Assembly: GCF_020172085.1 (NCBI RefSeq)
Contig: NZ_JAIVAT010000007.1
Coordinates: 806,001 to 870,000, forward strand
DNA: 64,000 nt
Reading direction: 5' to 3'
DNA from: Rossellomorea aquimaris
Lineage (GTDB): Bacteria; Bacillota; Bacilli; Bacillales; Bacillaceae_B
Below, one piece after another: positions 16,833 through 25,529 of the stretch. How positions within the stretch are numbered: the stretch's first letter is position 1; every line of letters begins with the position of its first letter. The notes under the pieces were generated by a model, which searched no databases, was not told the DNA's origin, and worked only from the letters and a program-made list of their open reading frames with translations. A program made the position numbers and the translations under genes.

Positions 16833-17450
16833 ATGACTGCTGCATTATTATTTTTAAAGAGCCTTATTATAGGAGTGGCGATTGCTGCACCAGTGGGACC
16901 TGTAGGAATTCTTTGCATTCAAAGGACGCTTGCATATGGGAGGAGGACAGGTTTCATATCAGGGTTGGGGGCTGCAACGGCTGATGCCTTTTACGGGTTG
17001 ATTGCTGTTACGGGTCTTACAATGGTTTCCGGTTTTCTTCTGAATCATCAATTCTGGATTCAAGTATGGGGAGGGGTATTCCTTTTGCTGCTGGGGTGGA
17101 AGACATTCACCTCTCAACCTGCTGCATTAAAGGTAGGAGAACCGCATACGACGTCCCCCGTTAAAGGATTTTTGTCCGTTTTCTTATTAACGCTCACGAA
17201 TCCGATGACAATCCTTGCATTTATTGCGATATTTGGGGTTTTTCGAGTGGCTGGACCAGAGGATTTCCTAACCGCCATGATGGTTGTATTGGGAGTATTT
17301 TCAGGATCTGCCCTTTGGTGGGCTGCGCTTGCGTTAGTAGGTGGATGGATAAGTAGCAGGGTCGGGCCTGCTTCATTGAAAATGATAAATCGAGCAGCGG
17401 GTATCGTCCTTACGATCTTCAGTGTATTGTTTTTGATTGATTTGATATAA
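16833..17450 (+). CDS. LysE/RhtB-family amino-acid exporter
   Basis: 205 aa, about six membrane helices. The family signature APVGPVGILCIQRTL lies near residue 20, with a typical NPMTILAFIAIFG. It exports an amino acid or related compound. It is the second gene of an operon with lrp, with GGAGAGGAATCA before ATG. The substrate is unknown. Confidence 0.93.
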   Translation: MTAALLFLKSLIIGVAIAAPVGPVGILCIQRTLAYGRRTGFISGLGAATADAFYGLIAVTGLTMVSGFLLNHQFWIQVWGGVFLLLLGWKTFTSQPAALKVGEPHTTSPVKGFLSVFLLTLTNPMTILAFIAIFGVFRVAGPEDFLTAMMVVLGVFSGSALWWAALALVGGWISSRVGPASLKMINRAAGIVLTIFSVLFLIDLI

Positions 17451-17463
17451 GCACCTATATAAT

Positions 17464-17529
17464 TGAGGGACGGACCTCCAGAACGGATACTTACTTTACA
17501 TAAGATATCCTTGTGGAGGTCCGTCCCTC
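17464..17529. repeat. GGACGGACC hairpin repeat, copy B flanking lrp-lysE
   Basis: Arms GAGGGACGGACCTCCA / TGGAGGTCCGTCCCTC, with the same interior (GGATACTTACTTTACATAAG, then ATATCC) as the copy at 16207-16272. A pair T-A there is C-G here. It lies between convergent lysE and HxlR genes. Confidence 0.9.
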
Positions 17530-17556
17530 TCTGTCTCCCTCTCTTTTGATACCCCT

Positions 17557-17889
17557 CTAAAACTCTCCATGTTCTTTTCCCCACACATGCATGTGCTGGA
17601 GGATGGGCATGAGGGTCATGCCGAGGTCGGTCATGGAGTATTCGACTTTTGGGGGGATGGTGTCGTATTGGGTGCGGTTGATGAATCCGTCTTCTTCGAG
17701 TTCTTTCAATTGCTGACTCAATACTTTATGGGTAACGCCGGGTAGAAGGCGGCGCAATTCATTGTAGCGGTGTGTCCCCTCTGTTCCAAGATGCCAGAGG
17801 ATGACCGTTTTCCATTTTCCACCGATTTTCCTCAACGTGTATTCGATTGAACATTTCAGTTTTCCTTGTTGATCAACAGATGTATTCAT
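17557..17889 (-). CDS. HxlR-family transcriptional regulator
   Basis: 110 aa from ATG 17889. Typical MarR/HxlR-like winged helix: CSIEYTLRKIGGKWKTVILW, then RYNELRRLLPGVTHKVLSQQ, and the wing IPPKVEYSMTDLG. Unusually, the N-terminal cysteine (CSIEY) typical of redox- or electrophile-sensing members such as HypR/YodB is present. It is divergent from a glyoxalase-like gene, its likely target. Confidence 0.92.
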   Translation of the reverse strand: MNTSVDQQGKLKCSIEYTLRKIGGKWKTVILWHLGTEGTHRYNELRRLLPGVTHKVLSQQLKELEEDGFINRTQYDTIPPKVEYSMTDLGMTLMPILQHMHVWGKEHGEF

Positions 17890-17943
17890 CAAAGACCAGT
17901 CCTTTCTTACCTACAGGTTAGTTTCTCACAAAAAAGTGCATTC

Positions 17944-17972
17944 TTACATTGATTCGCTCAGCTTTGTATAAT
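17944..17972 (+). promoter_or_regulatory. SigA-type promoter of the glyoxalase-like gene
   Basis: TTACAT and TATAAT separated by 17 bp in the gap between the divergent HxlR and glyoxalase genes. Confidence 0.75.
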
Positions 17973-18018
17973 GAAGTCGTGTTAGATGAAACTAATCAAA
18001 ACGAAGGAGGATTTATTC

Positions 18019-18513
18019 ATGTTACCATATCCAAGATCATTTTCTCATATTGGACTATCCGTCCCAAACCTAGAAGAAGCCATTAAATTTTACCAAGAGG
18101 TATTCGGCTGGTATATCATCATGGAACCTTCCGATGTCGAAAATGATGATACGGCCATTGGACAGATGTGCCGTGACGTTTTCGGAAACGACTGGGAGAA
18201 GTTTAGAATCGCCCACATGGCAACAGGAGATAAAATTGGGATTGAACTATTTGAATTCCCTCACAACGAAAAGCCTGAGAATAATTTTGAATATTGGAAG
18301 ACGGGATTATTCCATTTCTGCATCCAGGATCCCGATGTGGAAGGCATGGTGGAGAAGATTAAGGAACATGGCGGAAAACAACGTATGCCTGTCCGTGAGT
18401 ACTATCCTGGAGAAAAACCTTATCGTATGGTGTACGTCGAGGATCCATTCGGGAATATTTTCGAAATCTATTCTCACAGTTATGAACTGACGTATTCTGA
18501 TGGAGCATATTGA
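18019..18513 (+). CDS. glyoxalase/bleomycin-resistance/dioxygenase-fold protein
   Basis: 164 aa from ATG 18019 after AAGGAGGATTTATTC. Vicinal oxygen chelate fold with candidate metal ligands in FSHIGLSVPNLEEA, LFHFCIQDPD and a glutamate in FGNIFEIYSH. Probably detoxifies a reactive carbonyl or electrophile, which fits an HxlR partner on the other strand. The exact substrate is unknown. Confidence 0.9.
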   Translation: MLPYPRSFSHIGLSVPNLEEAIKFYQEVFGWYIIMEPSDVENDDTAIGQMCRDVFGNDWEKFRIAHMATGDKIGIELFEFPHNEKPENNFEYWKTGLFHFCIQDPDVEGMVEKIKEHGGKQRMPVREYYPGEKPYRMVYVEDPFGNIFEIYSHSYELTYSDGAY

Positions 18514-18525
18514 TTTTTTGTGACG

Positions 18526-18556
18526 GCACGTTCGAAGTTTGAACGTGCTTTTTTTG
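18526..18556 (+). terminator. terminator after the glyoxalase-like gene
   Basis: GCACGTTC / GAACGTGC stem followed by seven Ts. Confidence 0.9.
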
Positions 18557-18632
18557 ATCAAAAAAGGAATTCACTCATAAAAGTAGAACTCATTATAGAG
18601 ATACAACAAACAAAAAAGTGAGGAATTTCATA

Positions 18633-19088
18633 ATGAAGATCGTAGAGTTACACAAGGATTCAAGCATGTTTGATGAAGCTGTGAAAGTATTCTGGGAACA
18701 GTGGGGGAGTGAAGATAATCGAAGGTTCTATGAGGATTGTATGTTCCATTCCTGTCAAACTGAAGAAAATCTTCCACGATTCTATACTGCTTTGGAGGAC
18801 GGAGAAATCATTGGCACATACGCGTTATTAAGAAATGACCTCAACAGCCGGCAGGATCTTTATCCTTGGTTGGCATGCCTGTACGTAGACCCTGAACATA
18901 GAGGAAGAAGACTTGGTTCCATTCTTCTTGACCATGCATTGAAAGAAGCCGATAAAAAAGGCTATAGCAGGCTCTATCTCTCAACAGATCTGGAAGATTA
19001 TTATGAAAAATACGGCTGGACACATTCAACAGAAGCAGTAGGATTAAGCGGAAAGTCCATAAAAGTGTATGTGAAAGAGACCAATTGA
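18633..19088 (+). CDS. GNAT N-acetyltransferase
   Basis: 151 aa from ATG 18633 (GTGAGG upstream; the open frame begins 15 bases earlier at a GTG that overlaps this site). Motifs LYVDPEHRGRRLGSILLDHA and LYLSTDLEDYYEKYGW are typical. The substrate is not known. It has its own terminator. Confidence 0.92.
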   Translation: MKIVELHKDSSMFDEAVKVFWEQWGSEDNRRFYEDCMFHSCQTEENLPRFYTALEDGEIIGTYALLRNDLNSRQDLYPWLACLYVDPEHRGRRLGSILLDHALKEADKKGYSRLYLSTDLEDYYEKYGWTHSTEAVGLSGKSIKVYVKETN

Positions 19089-19096
19089 TATTCTAA

Positions 19097-19142
19097 AAAG
19101 CAGCAGGGGAAAGGTTCACAACCTTTCCCCTGCTGCTTTATT
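19097..19142 (+). terminator. strong terminator after the acetyltransferase gene
   Basis: Perfect stem AAAGCAGCAGGGGAAAGGTT / AACCTTTCCCCTGCTGCTTT with a 3-nt loop. Confidence 0.92.
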
Positions 19143-19234
19143 GAAGCATCCGCCGTTAGGTTCTTTATCTTCTGGTTATGCCATGAATCTTACAGGAATA
19201 TGTATATAGAAAAATAGATAGGGGAGTGGGTTCC

Positions 19235-19408
19235 ATGAAGCATGTTGCAGCGGCAATCTATCTTTCTTTCGGAATGCTTTTCTTGTTTTTACAGGGGTTT
19301 GAGGGGTTTGCAAGACCAGAAAATATGAACTTTCTTATATTCTTATTCTTTATGGCCGGCTTACTGTATTTGTACCGGGAAATCCAGGAACGTTTTTCAA
19401 AAAAGTAA
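19235..19408 (+). CDS. 57-aa small membrane protein
   Basis: Starts at ATG 19235 after GGGGAGTGGG. Two hydrophobic helices (AAIYLSFGMLFLFLQGF and FLIFLFFMAGLLYLY) are separated by a short polar loop and end in a basic tail. A good ribosome binding site and a terminator frame it. I do not recognise the family. Confidence 0.7.
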   Translation: MKHVAAAIYLSFGMLFLFLQGFEGFARPENMNFLIFLFFMAGLLYLYREIQERFSKK

Positions 19409-19413
19409 ACATG

Positions 19414-19447
19414 AAAAAGGCACGCATGGGGATGCGCGCCTTTTTTC
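19414..19447. terminator. terminator between the small gene and gabD
   Basis: AAAAAGGCACGCAT / ATGCGCGCCTTTTTT stem; A-rich on one side and T-rich on the other, so it can serve both convergent genes. Confidence 0.85.
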
Positions 19448-19449
19448 TA

Positions 19450-20868
19450 TTATAATCCGAGTGAGATATATTTTACTTCCAAAAATTCTTCGATGCCCTG
19501 GTGCCCGCCTTCACGGCCGAGTCCGCTTTGCTTGAATCCGCCGAACGGCGCTTGAGGGGTGGACGGCATCCCGTCATTCAATCCGACGATTCCGTATTCC
19601 AATTGTTCGCTGATCCGGATGCCCTTTGTAATATTTTCAGTGAATACATAAGCAGCAAGTCCATAGATGGAATTATTGGCCCTCTCGATGGCTTCCTCTT
19701 CCGTTTTAAACGTTGTGACCGGAGCCACTGGACCGAATGTTTCATCTCTCATACAGAGCATGTCATCGTTGACGTTCGTCAACACTGTGGGTTCAAAGTA
19801 TAATCCCTCTATTCCATTTCCTCCGTAGGCAACAGTAGCTCCTTTGTTTACCGCATCCTCCACATGCTTCCGGACTTTCTCGATGGCGCCCTCATCAATC
19901 AATGGACCGATATCAACACCCTCATCCAGTCCGTTACCGACTTTCAGTTCCTTCACTTTTTCAACCAGTTTTTCTGAAAAAGAATCGGCAATAGATTCAT
20001 GAACATAAATACGGTTGGAGCAGACACACGTTTGGCCGGCATTCCTGAACTTAGAGGCGATGACTCCATCGACGGCTTTTTCTAAATCAGAGTCTGCCAT
20101 TACGATAACAGGAGCGTGACCTCCGAGTTCTAGGGATATTTTCTTGACGGTGTCAGCTGAGCCTTTCATCAGGACCTTCCCTACTTCCGTGGAACCGGTG
20201 AATGTCAGTTTACGAACTCGGGTATCTTCCATCCACGCTTCTCCGATGGATTTCGAATCGCCTGTCACCACATTGATGACGCCTTTGGGGATCCCTGCTT
20301 CTTCAGCAAGAGCCGCCATTTTTAACGCAGTCAAAGGAGTCTGGTTTGCCGGTTTGATGACGACCGTACAACCTGTAGCAAGGGCAGGTGCCACTTTACG
20401 GGTGATCATCGCAGCTGGGAAGTTCCACGGGGTGATGACGGCTACAACCCCGACCGGCTGTTTATGGACGAATAATCGTTTGTTGCGCTGGGTGGCCGGG
20501 ATCTGTTCTCCGTAAACCCGCTTTCCTTCTTCGGCGTACCAGGAGATGAACCCGTTGGCATATTGGATTTCACCGAGGGCTTCTTTTAGCGGCTTACCTT
20601 GTTCGATCGTCATGGTCCGTGCCAGGTCCTCTTTGTTCTCGTTGATCAAGTCATACCATTTTCGAAGGAGTTCACTTCGTTCATAAGCTGAATATTGAGA
20701 CCAGTCCTTGAATGCGGTGAAAGCTGCATCAGCGGCTTGCGTGGCCTCTTTTTTACCTCCATTCGGGATGGTGGCAACCACTTCCGACGTGGCAGGATTT
20801 ATGACCTCCTTCTTATCAAGGTCCGTTCCGGTTTGTTCTCCGTTAATGATGAGATTGTAGTGTTGCAT
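19450..20868 (-). CDS. gabD: NAD(P)-dependent succinate-semialdehyde dehydrogenase
   Basis: 472 aa aldehyde dehydrogenase oxidising succinate semialdehyde to succinate, the last step of GABA breakdown. Motifs: TPWNFPAAMITRK, cofactor loop FTGSTEVGK, catalytic Glu in LELGGHAP and catalytic Cys in NAGQTCVCSNR (a Cys pair spaced by one residue, seen in redox-controlled GabD). Start ATG follows AGGAGGAACACT. No gabT neighbour is present, so the substrate assignment rests on similarity. Confidence 0.92.
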   Translation of the reverse strand: MQHYNLIINGEQTGTDLDKKEVINPATSEVVATIPNGGKKEATQAADAAFTAFKDWSQYSAYERSELLRKWYDLINENKEDLARTMTIEQGKPLKEALGEIQYANGFISWYAEEGKRVYGEQIPATQRNKRLFVHKQPVGVVAVITPWNFPAAMITRKVAPALATGCTVVIKPANQTPLTALKMAALAEEAGIPKGVINVVTGDSKSIGEAWMEDTRVRKLTFTGSTEVGKVLMKGSADTVKKISLELGGHAPVIVMADSDLEKAVDGVIASKFRNAGQTCVCSNRIYVHESIADSFSEKLVEKVKELKVGNGLDEGVDIGPLIDEGAIEKVRKHVEDAVNKGATVAYGGNGIEGLYFEPTVLTNVNDDMLCMRDETFGPVAPVTTFKTEEEAIERANNSIYGLAAYVFTENITKGIRISEQLEYGIVGLNDGMPSTPQAPFGGFKQSGLGREGGHQGIEEFLEVKYISLGL

Positions 20869-21057
20869 AGTGTTCCTCCTTTTGTAAGTTAGATTCCCAT
20901 ATGCTTATTACTATGTAGTTTGTCTTAAATTTACAATAGTGAATGCGAAGAATCCAGTAATATACTTTGCCGCCTTCTTGATGGGCCATTCACTGTTTAA
21001 ATACCCTGAGTAAGAGGGAACATAAACCGTATGATAAAAAACAGGGAGGCCACTTAA

Positions 21058-21993
21058 ATGAAAGCGATCATTATCAATCAATATGGAGACAAAGACGTTT
21101 TAATGGAAAAAGAGATCAATCAGCCGGAGATTGGAGACAATCAAATCTTACTCGAAAATCATGCCACATCCATCAATCCCATCGATTGGAAGGTGAGGGC
21201 GGGGTATTTAAAAGATATGCTCGACTTTACATTTCCAATCATCTTAGGATGGGATGCAGCGGGAGTAATCGCAAAAAAAGGTAAAAATGTAAAAGGGTTT
21301 GAAGTAGGAGACCGTGTATTTGCCAGACCGGCCACGACTAGGGAAGGAACATACGCGGAGTATGTAGCAGTAGATGAAGAGCTGCTTGCGAAAATGCCTG
21401 AGAGCATGAGTTTTGAAGAAGCAGCGGCCATTCCCCTTGCAGGTTTGACAGCTTGGCAATGTCTGGTGGATTTCGGTGGAATCAAAGAGGGAGATAAAGT
21501 GCTCATCCACGCAGGTTCCGGTGGAGTAGGAAGCTTTGCCATCCAGATTGCGAAAAGCTTCGGAGCACACGTGGCAACGACAGCAAGCGGGAAGAATGAA
21601 GAATTTGTCCGTTCTCTTGGCGCAGATCAGTTCATTAATTATAAAGAAGAAGATTTCAGTGACGTGCTGAAGGGATATGATTTGGTGCTCGATTCCATGG
21701 GCGGTGAGGTTCAGTCCAACAGCTATAAGGTATTGAAGGAAAATGGGAAACTCGTTTCGATTGCGCAGCCTCCAAATGAGGAGGAAGCGGCAAAGTATGG
21801 CGTAAAAGCAGGATTTCTGTGGCTCGATCCTAAAGGAGAACAGCTTGCCAAGCTTGCCGATCTATATGAATCCGGCCAGCTAAAACCCGTGATCGGTGAA
21901 ACCTTCGAGCTAAGTCAACAGGGACTAAGGGATGCACACGCATTAAGCGAAACGCACCATGCAAAAGGAAAAATCGTGATCAAAGTGAAATAA
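21058..21993 (+). CDS. NADP-dependent quinone-oxidoreductase-like medium-chain dehydrogenase
   Basis: 311 aa, zinc-free medium-chain dehydrogenase/reductase. The N-terminal GroES-like fold has WDAAGVI; the Rossmann domain has the nucleotide-binding HAGSGGVGSFAIQIAK. It would reduce quinones or alpha,beta-unsaturated carbonyls with NADPH. Start ATG follows GGGAGGCCACTTAA. Single gene. Confidence 0.92.
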   Translation: MKAIIINQYGDKDVLMEKEINQPEIGDNQILLENHATSINPIDWKVRAGYLKDMLDFTFPIILGWDAAGVIAKKGKNVKGFEVGDRVFARPATTREGTYAEYVAVDEELLAKMPESMSFEEAAAIPLAGLTAWQCLVDFGGIKEGDKVLIHAGSGGVGSFAIQIAKSFGAHVATTASGKNEEFVRSLGADQFINYKEEDFSDVLKGYDLVLDSMGGEVQSNSYKVLKENGKLVSIAQPPNEEEAAKYGVKAGFLWLDPKGEQLAKLADLYESGQLKPVIGETFELSQQGLRDAHALSETHHAKGKIVIKVK

Positions 21994-21999
21994 TGAACA

Positions 22000-22036
22000 G
22001 AGAGGGACGGACCTTGGATGCATAGGTCCGTCCCTT
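22000..22036. repeat. GGACGGACC hairpin repeat, compact copy
   Basis: GAGGGACGGACC / GGTCCGTCCCTT with a short loop (TTGGATGCATA) between the convergent oxidoreductase and DUF3951 genes, where it may double as a terminator. Confidence 0.85.
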
Positions 22037-22040
22037 AAAA

Positions 22041-22250
22041 CTACTTCATTCCCTCCCCGTAATCCTCGTCCTCCACAATGGTCTCCTGCTCTTCGTGGAA
22101 TTCCACTTCAGTCTGGCCGGTTACCTGGTCAAAGGGTGTGTAATAGAGAGAAGGGCTTTTTTTCCTGACAAATACTTTATAAAAGCCGACGATCACAAGG
22201 ATGGTAATGACTGCAGGAAAGCCGACAGCGAATAAACTCAGTCCGGCCAT
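22041..22250 (-). CDS. DUF3951-like small membrane protein
   Basis: 69 aa with one N-terminal helix (LFAVGFPAVITILVIVGFYK), a basic stretch VRKKS and an acidic tail (HEEQETIVEDEDYGEG), the pattern of DUF3951. Start ATG 22250 follows GGAGGGGATTCTTAAG. A 37-codon frame ends one base upstream. Function unknown. Confidence 0.85.
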   Translation of the reverse strand: MAGLSLFAVGFPAVITILVIVGFYKVFVRKKSPSLYYTPFDQVTGQTEVEFHEEQETIVEDEDYGEGMK

Positions 22251-22251
22251 C

Positions 22252-22365
22252 TTAAGAATCCCCTCCGGAGGTTGTCACGGATAAAGCGGCAATCATTGTT
22301 GCCTGCTGTGCCTGGATCATTAAGATACCCTGATATATTCCGATTCTTCCCATAGCCTCATGCAC
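22252..22365 (-). CDS. 37-aa small protein upstream of the DUF3951 gene
   Basis: GTG start at 22365 after GTGAGGATTC. The product begins MHEAMGRIGIYQGILMIQAQ and ends SGGDS. The TAA is one base before the next ATG, and the ribosome binding site of the DUF3951 gene lies within its last codons, suggesting translational coupling. It has one amphipathic or hydrophobic stretch. I do not recognise the family. Confidence 0.55.
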   Translation of the reverse strand: MHEAMGRIGIYQGILMIQAQQATMIAALSVTTSGGDS

Positions 22366-22448
22366 GAATCCTCACATCCCTTTTTATAGCTAGTATGAAA
22401 TACGAATGAAAGCGGAAAAAGTTTCGTAGGAAAATATGTAAAAGGTGC

Positions 22449-22477
22449 TTGACGTTAAGTTTCCTTTACACTATGAT
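22449..22477 (+). promoter_or_regulatory. SigA promoter of the Xre regulator operon
   Basis: TTGACG and TATGAT separated by 17 bp, 27 bp before the TTG start codon. Confidence 0.8.
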
Positions 22478-22503
22478 ATGGAAATATAAGGAGGGATCCT
22501 TCT

Positions 22504-22716
22504 TTGAAAAACAAACTAGTGGACTATCGAAAAATATTTGGATACTCCCAGGAACGATTGGCCGCAAGACTAGGGGTATCAAGACAAACCATCATATCGA
22601 TTGAAAAAGGGAAGTATGACCCTTCTTTGAATCTGGCTTTTCAGCTTGCGCATGTGTTCGAAACGACGATTGAAGAGATTTTTGTCTATGAAGAGAAAGG
22701 GGAAAAGAAATTGTGA
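22504..22716 (+). CDS. small Xre-family regulator
   Basis: 70 aa from TTG 22504 with AAGGAGGGATCC upstream. It is nearly all helix-turn-helix (GYSQERLAARLGVSRQTIIS, then IEKGKYDPSL), the YozG/YgzD type usually paired with a membrane protein. Its stop overlaps the next start by 4 bp (GTGA). Confidence 0.93.
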   Translation: MKNKLVDYRKIFGYSQERLAARLGVSRQTIISIEKGKYDPSLNLAFQLAHVFETTIEEIFVYEEKGEKKL

Positions 22717-23078
22717 CGAAGGGTTATCTGATTTTAGGCTGGGTTCTGGCTATACAGACCGGTTTCTTATTCTTCGTGGGCATAATGGCAAAGGAATTTC
22801 CATATTTCGCTCTTAACCCAATGGCTTTGACAGTCATGAGCTTTTGCATGCATTATCTTTATCCGCAGTTCAAGGAAAAGGATGAGCGGATGAAGATGAT
22901 CAGGGAAAAGGGTATCTTTTACTCCTATTTTGCCATTCTAACTTTTTTCATCATTTTAATGTCGATACTTGGGCTTGAACTGATTGAGCTGACAGCTTTG
23001 AATCTAATGTACGTTATAACAAGCCTCACCATCATGACCGTCTTCATCTCCATGGTCATCATGGCGAAGATCTACTAA
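22713..23078 (+). CDS. four-helix membrane protein partnered with the Xre regulator
   Basis: 121 aa, GTG start overlapping the regulator stop. Four membrane helices, with a charged loop KEKDERMKMIREKGIFYSYF between the second and third, as in the small DUF2178-like proteins commonly co-encoded with such regulators. Function unknown. Confidence 0.85.
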   Translation: MTKGYLILGWVLAIQTGFLFFVGIMAKEFPYFALNPMALTVMSFCMHYLYPQFKEKDERMKMIREKGIFYSYFAILTFFIILMSILGLELIELTALNLMYVITSLTIMTVFISMVIMAKIY

Positions 23079-23080
23079 GA

Positions 23081-23119
23081 GAGAGGGACGGACCTTCTAA
23101 GCAAAGGTCCGTCCCTCTC
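23081..23119. repeat. GGACGGACC hairpin repeat, compact copy
   Basis: GAGAGGGACGGACCTT / AAGGTCCGTCCCTCTC with a loop of about 7 nt, between convergent genes; a plausible bidirectional terminator. Confidence 0.87.
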
Positions 23120-23121
23120 TC

Positions 23122-24600
23122 TTAATCATTTCTGTTGTTGACTTCGTAGGCGGCACGGATAGCGGATTCGATGGCCCCTTCGACCCAGCCGTGGAATGGG
23201 GAGGTGTGTTCTCCGGCAAAGTGGATGCGGTGCTCCGGGAGGTACAGATGATCAGAGAAGTCCGTTGCCTGGTTGGGGGCGAAGAGGGTGAAGCATCCTG
23301 CGGAAAATTGGTTTTCTCCCCAACTGTAGGAGGCCCCTTTTGAAAATTCTTTGTATACTTGTTCCCCGTATATTTTATACAGTCCCTGCAGTGCTTCACG
23401 GATTCGCTCATCCTCAGGAAGGCTATTCCACAGATTGGCATTTTGTCCCCAGCTGTAACTGCCGAGCATGACACCTGGGCCAGTGGCCCCGATACCATGA
23501 CTTGGGCGGTACGTATACCGGATGGGAAGATCCGTGATGATATTTCCTATTTTGAAGGATTCCCAGAACTTTGATTTGAACTCCAACCCTATCTTGACAG
23601 ATGAAACATAATTCAGTTCCCGTATCGCCTTCCATTTTTGAAAGGAGATGGATTCATAGGGATGAACATCGATAAATTGAAAAACAGAATAAGGGACGGT
23701 CACGATGGTGTAATCACCCTCAAAACGATGATAACGGTTTGTCGTGCGGTCTCTTGTGATGACCTCAACGCCGTCATCCTTTTGAAGGATCCCATGTACT
23801 TTATGAGAAAAGATGATATTCTGCTGAAGCTCTGGCAAAAAAGAGTAAGGAAGTTTGTCATTCCCTCCATCAATTTCGTAAAACTTTAATTTTTCATTGA
23901 AAACCGTACGGACGATGTCCAATAAAATATCAACGAAAGAGAGTTCTGGGAATCCTTCGATACCTAATAAGACTTTTACGATCCGGATAGCTTCGGGGGA
24001 GAGAGAGGTACCAATTGGGTTGGAACGTAAGAATACATCGAATGAATAATGATCAAACTTTAACCGTAATCGCTCTTGTTCTTCAGGACTTGCTTTTTCG
24101 TACAAGTCCAAGAATGGTTTCACAGCGGAGGATAATAATTCGACAGCCGTTTTTCCCTGTTCTTCAGGAGGTAAAGGATAATTGAAGATATCCGGATTAC
24201 TGTTGTAATTCGAATCGGTCGTTTGGATGCCATTTACGAGGTAAAGGTCACTTTTATTGATGAATTCATTGGTCGGTAAGTTGAATTTACGGATATATTC
24301 AAAGACTAAATCATGAGTTTCCGGAAATCGCATAGCTCCGACATCGAGGTATTGACCTTCTGAAAAAGGCTCTCTCAGCGTATATACCCTTCCACCGATG
24401 CGGTCACTTCCCTCAAGGATGGTGACGGAATGACCCGCCTTTTTTAATAAGGATCCTGCAACCAGTCCCGCCATGCCAGCCCCGATAATGATCACTTTCT
24501 TTGGTTCTTGTGTGGGAACCAATCCATTCCTCACGATGGACACCATATCTTCTGGATAAGAAAGATCACCATAATTGTGGTCATCAGCTCTATTTCTCAT
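23122..24600 (-). CDS. FAD-dependent amine / L-amino-acid oxidase (YobN-like)
   Basis: 492 aa flavin monoamine oxidase family. The N-terminal dinucleotide-binding motif is VIIIGAGMAGLVAGSLLKKA, then GSDRIGGRVYT; the C-terminal FAD motif is HFAGEHTSPFHGWVEGAIES. It would oxidise an amino acid or amine to the imino form and produce hydrogen peroxide. Start ATG 24600 follows GGGGGAGAAAA. There is no signal peptide. Resembles B. subtilis YobN. Confidence 0.9.
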   Translation of the reverse strand: MRNRADDHNYGDLSYPEDMVSIVRNGLVPTQEPKKVIIIGAGMAGLVAGSLLKKAGHSVTILEGSDRIGGRVYTLREPFSEGQYLDVGAMRFPETHDLVFEYIRKFNLPTNEFINKSDLYLVNGIQTTDSNYNSNPDIFNYPLPPEEQGKTAVELLSSAVKPFLDLYEKASPEEQERLRLKFDHYSFDVFLRSNPIGTSLSPEAIRIVKVLLGIEGFPELSFVDILLDIVRTVFNEKLKFYEIDGGNDKLPYSFLPELQQNIIFSHKVHGILQKDDGVEVITRDRTTNRYHRFEGDYTIVTVPYSVFQFIDVHPYESISFQKWKAIRELNYVSSVKIGLEFKSKFWESFKIGNIITDLPIRYTYRPSHGIGATGPGVMLGSYSWGQNANLWNSLPEDERIREALQGLYKIYGEQVYKEFSKGASYSWGENQFSAGCFTLFAPNQATDFSDHLYLPEHRIHFAGEHTSPFHGWVEGAIESAIRAAYEVNNRND

Positions 24601-24701
24601 TTTTCTCCCCCGTTCGCCAACGCTTTACTCTATATGTATATGATTGGAAATCAGGAGAATAGAAGATGTAGATGTAGTTCCTATGCTCTAACTTCAAAAG
24701 A

Positions 24702-24740
24702 GAGAGGGACGGACCTTTGATGCAAAGGTCCGTCCCTCTT
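24702..24740. repeat. GGACGGACC hairpin repeat, compact copy
   Basis: GAGAGGGACGGACCTTTG / CAAAGGTCCGTCCCTCTT with a loop of about 3 nt (ATG), between yobN-like and the ArsR gene. Confidence 0.87.
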
Positions 24741-24745
24741 CGAAC

Positions 24746-25069
24746 TCAGTCTTCCTTGCTGTCTTCGAGGACATATTTAAGTTTGGCCAATTTATTGGTC
24801 CAGAACTGTTCATAATACGTTAGCCAGTCCTTCAGTTCTGCCAGCGGTTCGGGCTGCAGGCGATAGATTTTCTCCCTGCCGACCTTTTCCCCGCGGACCA
24901 GATCGGCTTCAGAAAGGATGGTCAGATGCTTTACGATGGCGGTACGGCTCATCGGAAAATGGGAAGTGAGAGAGGAAATGGGCATCTCTTTTTCAGAAAG
25001 CAGGCGCAGCACTTCCCGACGGGTCGGGTCTGCAATTGCCTGAAATACGTCATGTTTAACGGCAGACAC
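24746..25069 (-). CDS. ArsR-family repressor, second gene of SRPBCC-ArsR operon
   Basis: 107 aa. Winged helix IADPTRREVLRLLSEKEMPI, then HFPMSRTAIVKHLTILSEAD; no metal-site cysteines. The GTG start follows directly after the TAA of the SRPBCC gene, a tightly coupled order. It likely represses its own operon through the ACCAATTGGT operators upstream. Confidence 0.92.
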   Translation of the reverse strand: MSAVKHDVFQAIADPTRREVLRLLSEKEMPISSLTSHFPMSRTAIVKHLTILSEADLVRGEKVGREKIYRLQPEPLAELKDWLTYYEQFWTNKLAKLKYVLEDSKED

Positions 25070-25504
25070 TTATCCTTCCACAACCTTCCGAAGTCTCTGT
25101 TCTACTATACCGACCCAGCCGTTTGCCATGCGTTCCCGGATAACGGAGCTTTTTTCGTTAGGTTTAGAAACAACGGCATCATCATGCTTCCAGCCACCAT
25201 GGATCACTGTGAACTCTGTTTGATTGCCAACTTCTTTTAATCGGAATTCCACAAACCATCCATCCGTATCCCATGAGAACGATAGCTTATGGGGAGGGTC
25301 TATCTCCAATACTTTACAAGGCGAAGGTCCAAAAGGGGACTGAATATGAAATTCGTGTCCGACTTCAAGTTGAAAATCATTGGGCATAAACCATGAAGAA
25401 ATCCCTTCTGATGTGGAAACCGTTTCCCATACTTTTTGAATCGGCGCATTAAAAAGCGCTGTTTGCTTAATATCTTGAAGTTGGTTGCTTTGATTTGACT
25501 GCAT
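25070..25504 (-). CDS. SRPBCC/AHSA1-domain protein
   Basis: 144 aa from ATG 25504, with AGCAGGCGAC upstream. The AHSA1-like hydrophobic-ligand fold starts [20 protein letters not shown] and has the [12 protein letters not shown] strand and the C-terminal helix [14 protein letters not shown]. The open frame extends further upstream across the promoter and operators, which is not coding. Ligand unknown. The first gene of an operon with ArsR. Confidence 0.9.
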   Translation of the reverse strand: MQSNQSNQLQDIKQTALFNAPIQKVWETVSTSEGISSWFMPNDFQLEVGHEFHIQSPFGPSPCKVLEIDPPHKLSFSWDTDGWFVEFRLKEVGNQTEFTVIHGGWKHDDAVVSKPNEKSSVIRERMANGWVGIVEQRLRKVVEG

Positions 25505-25529
25505 AGTTGTCGCCTGCTTTCTGTGTTTT

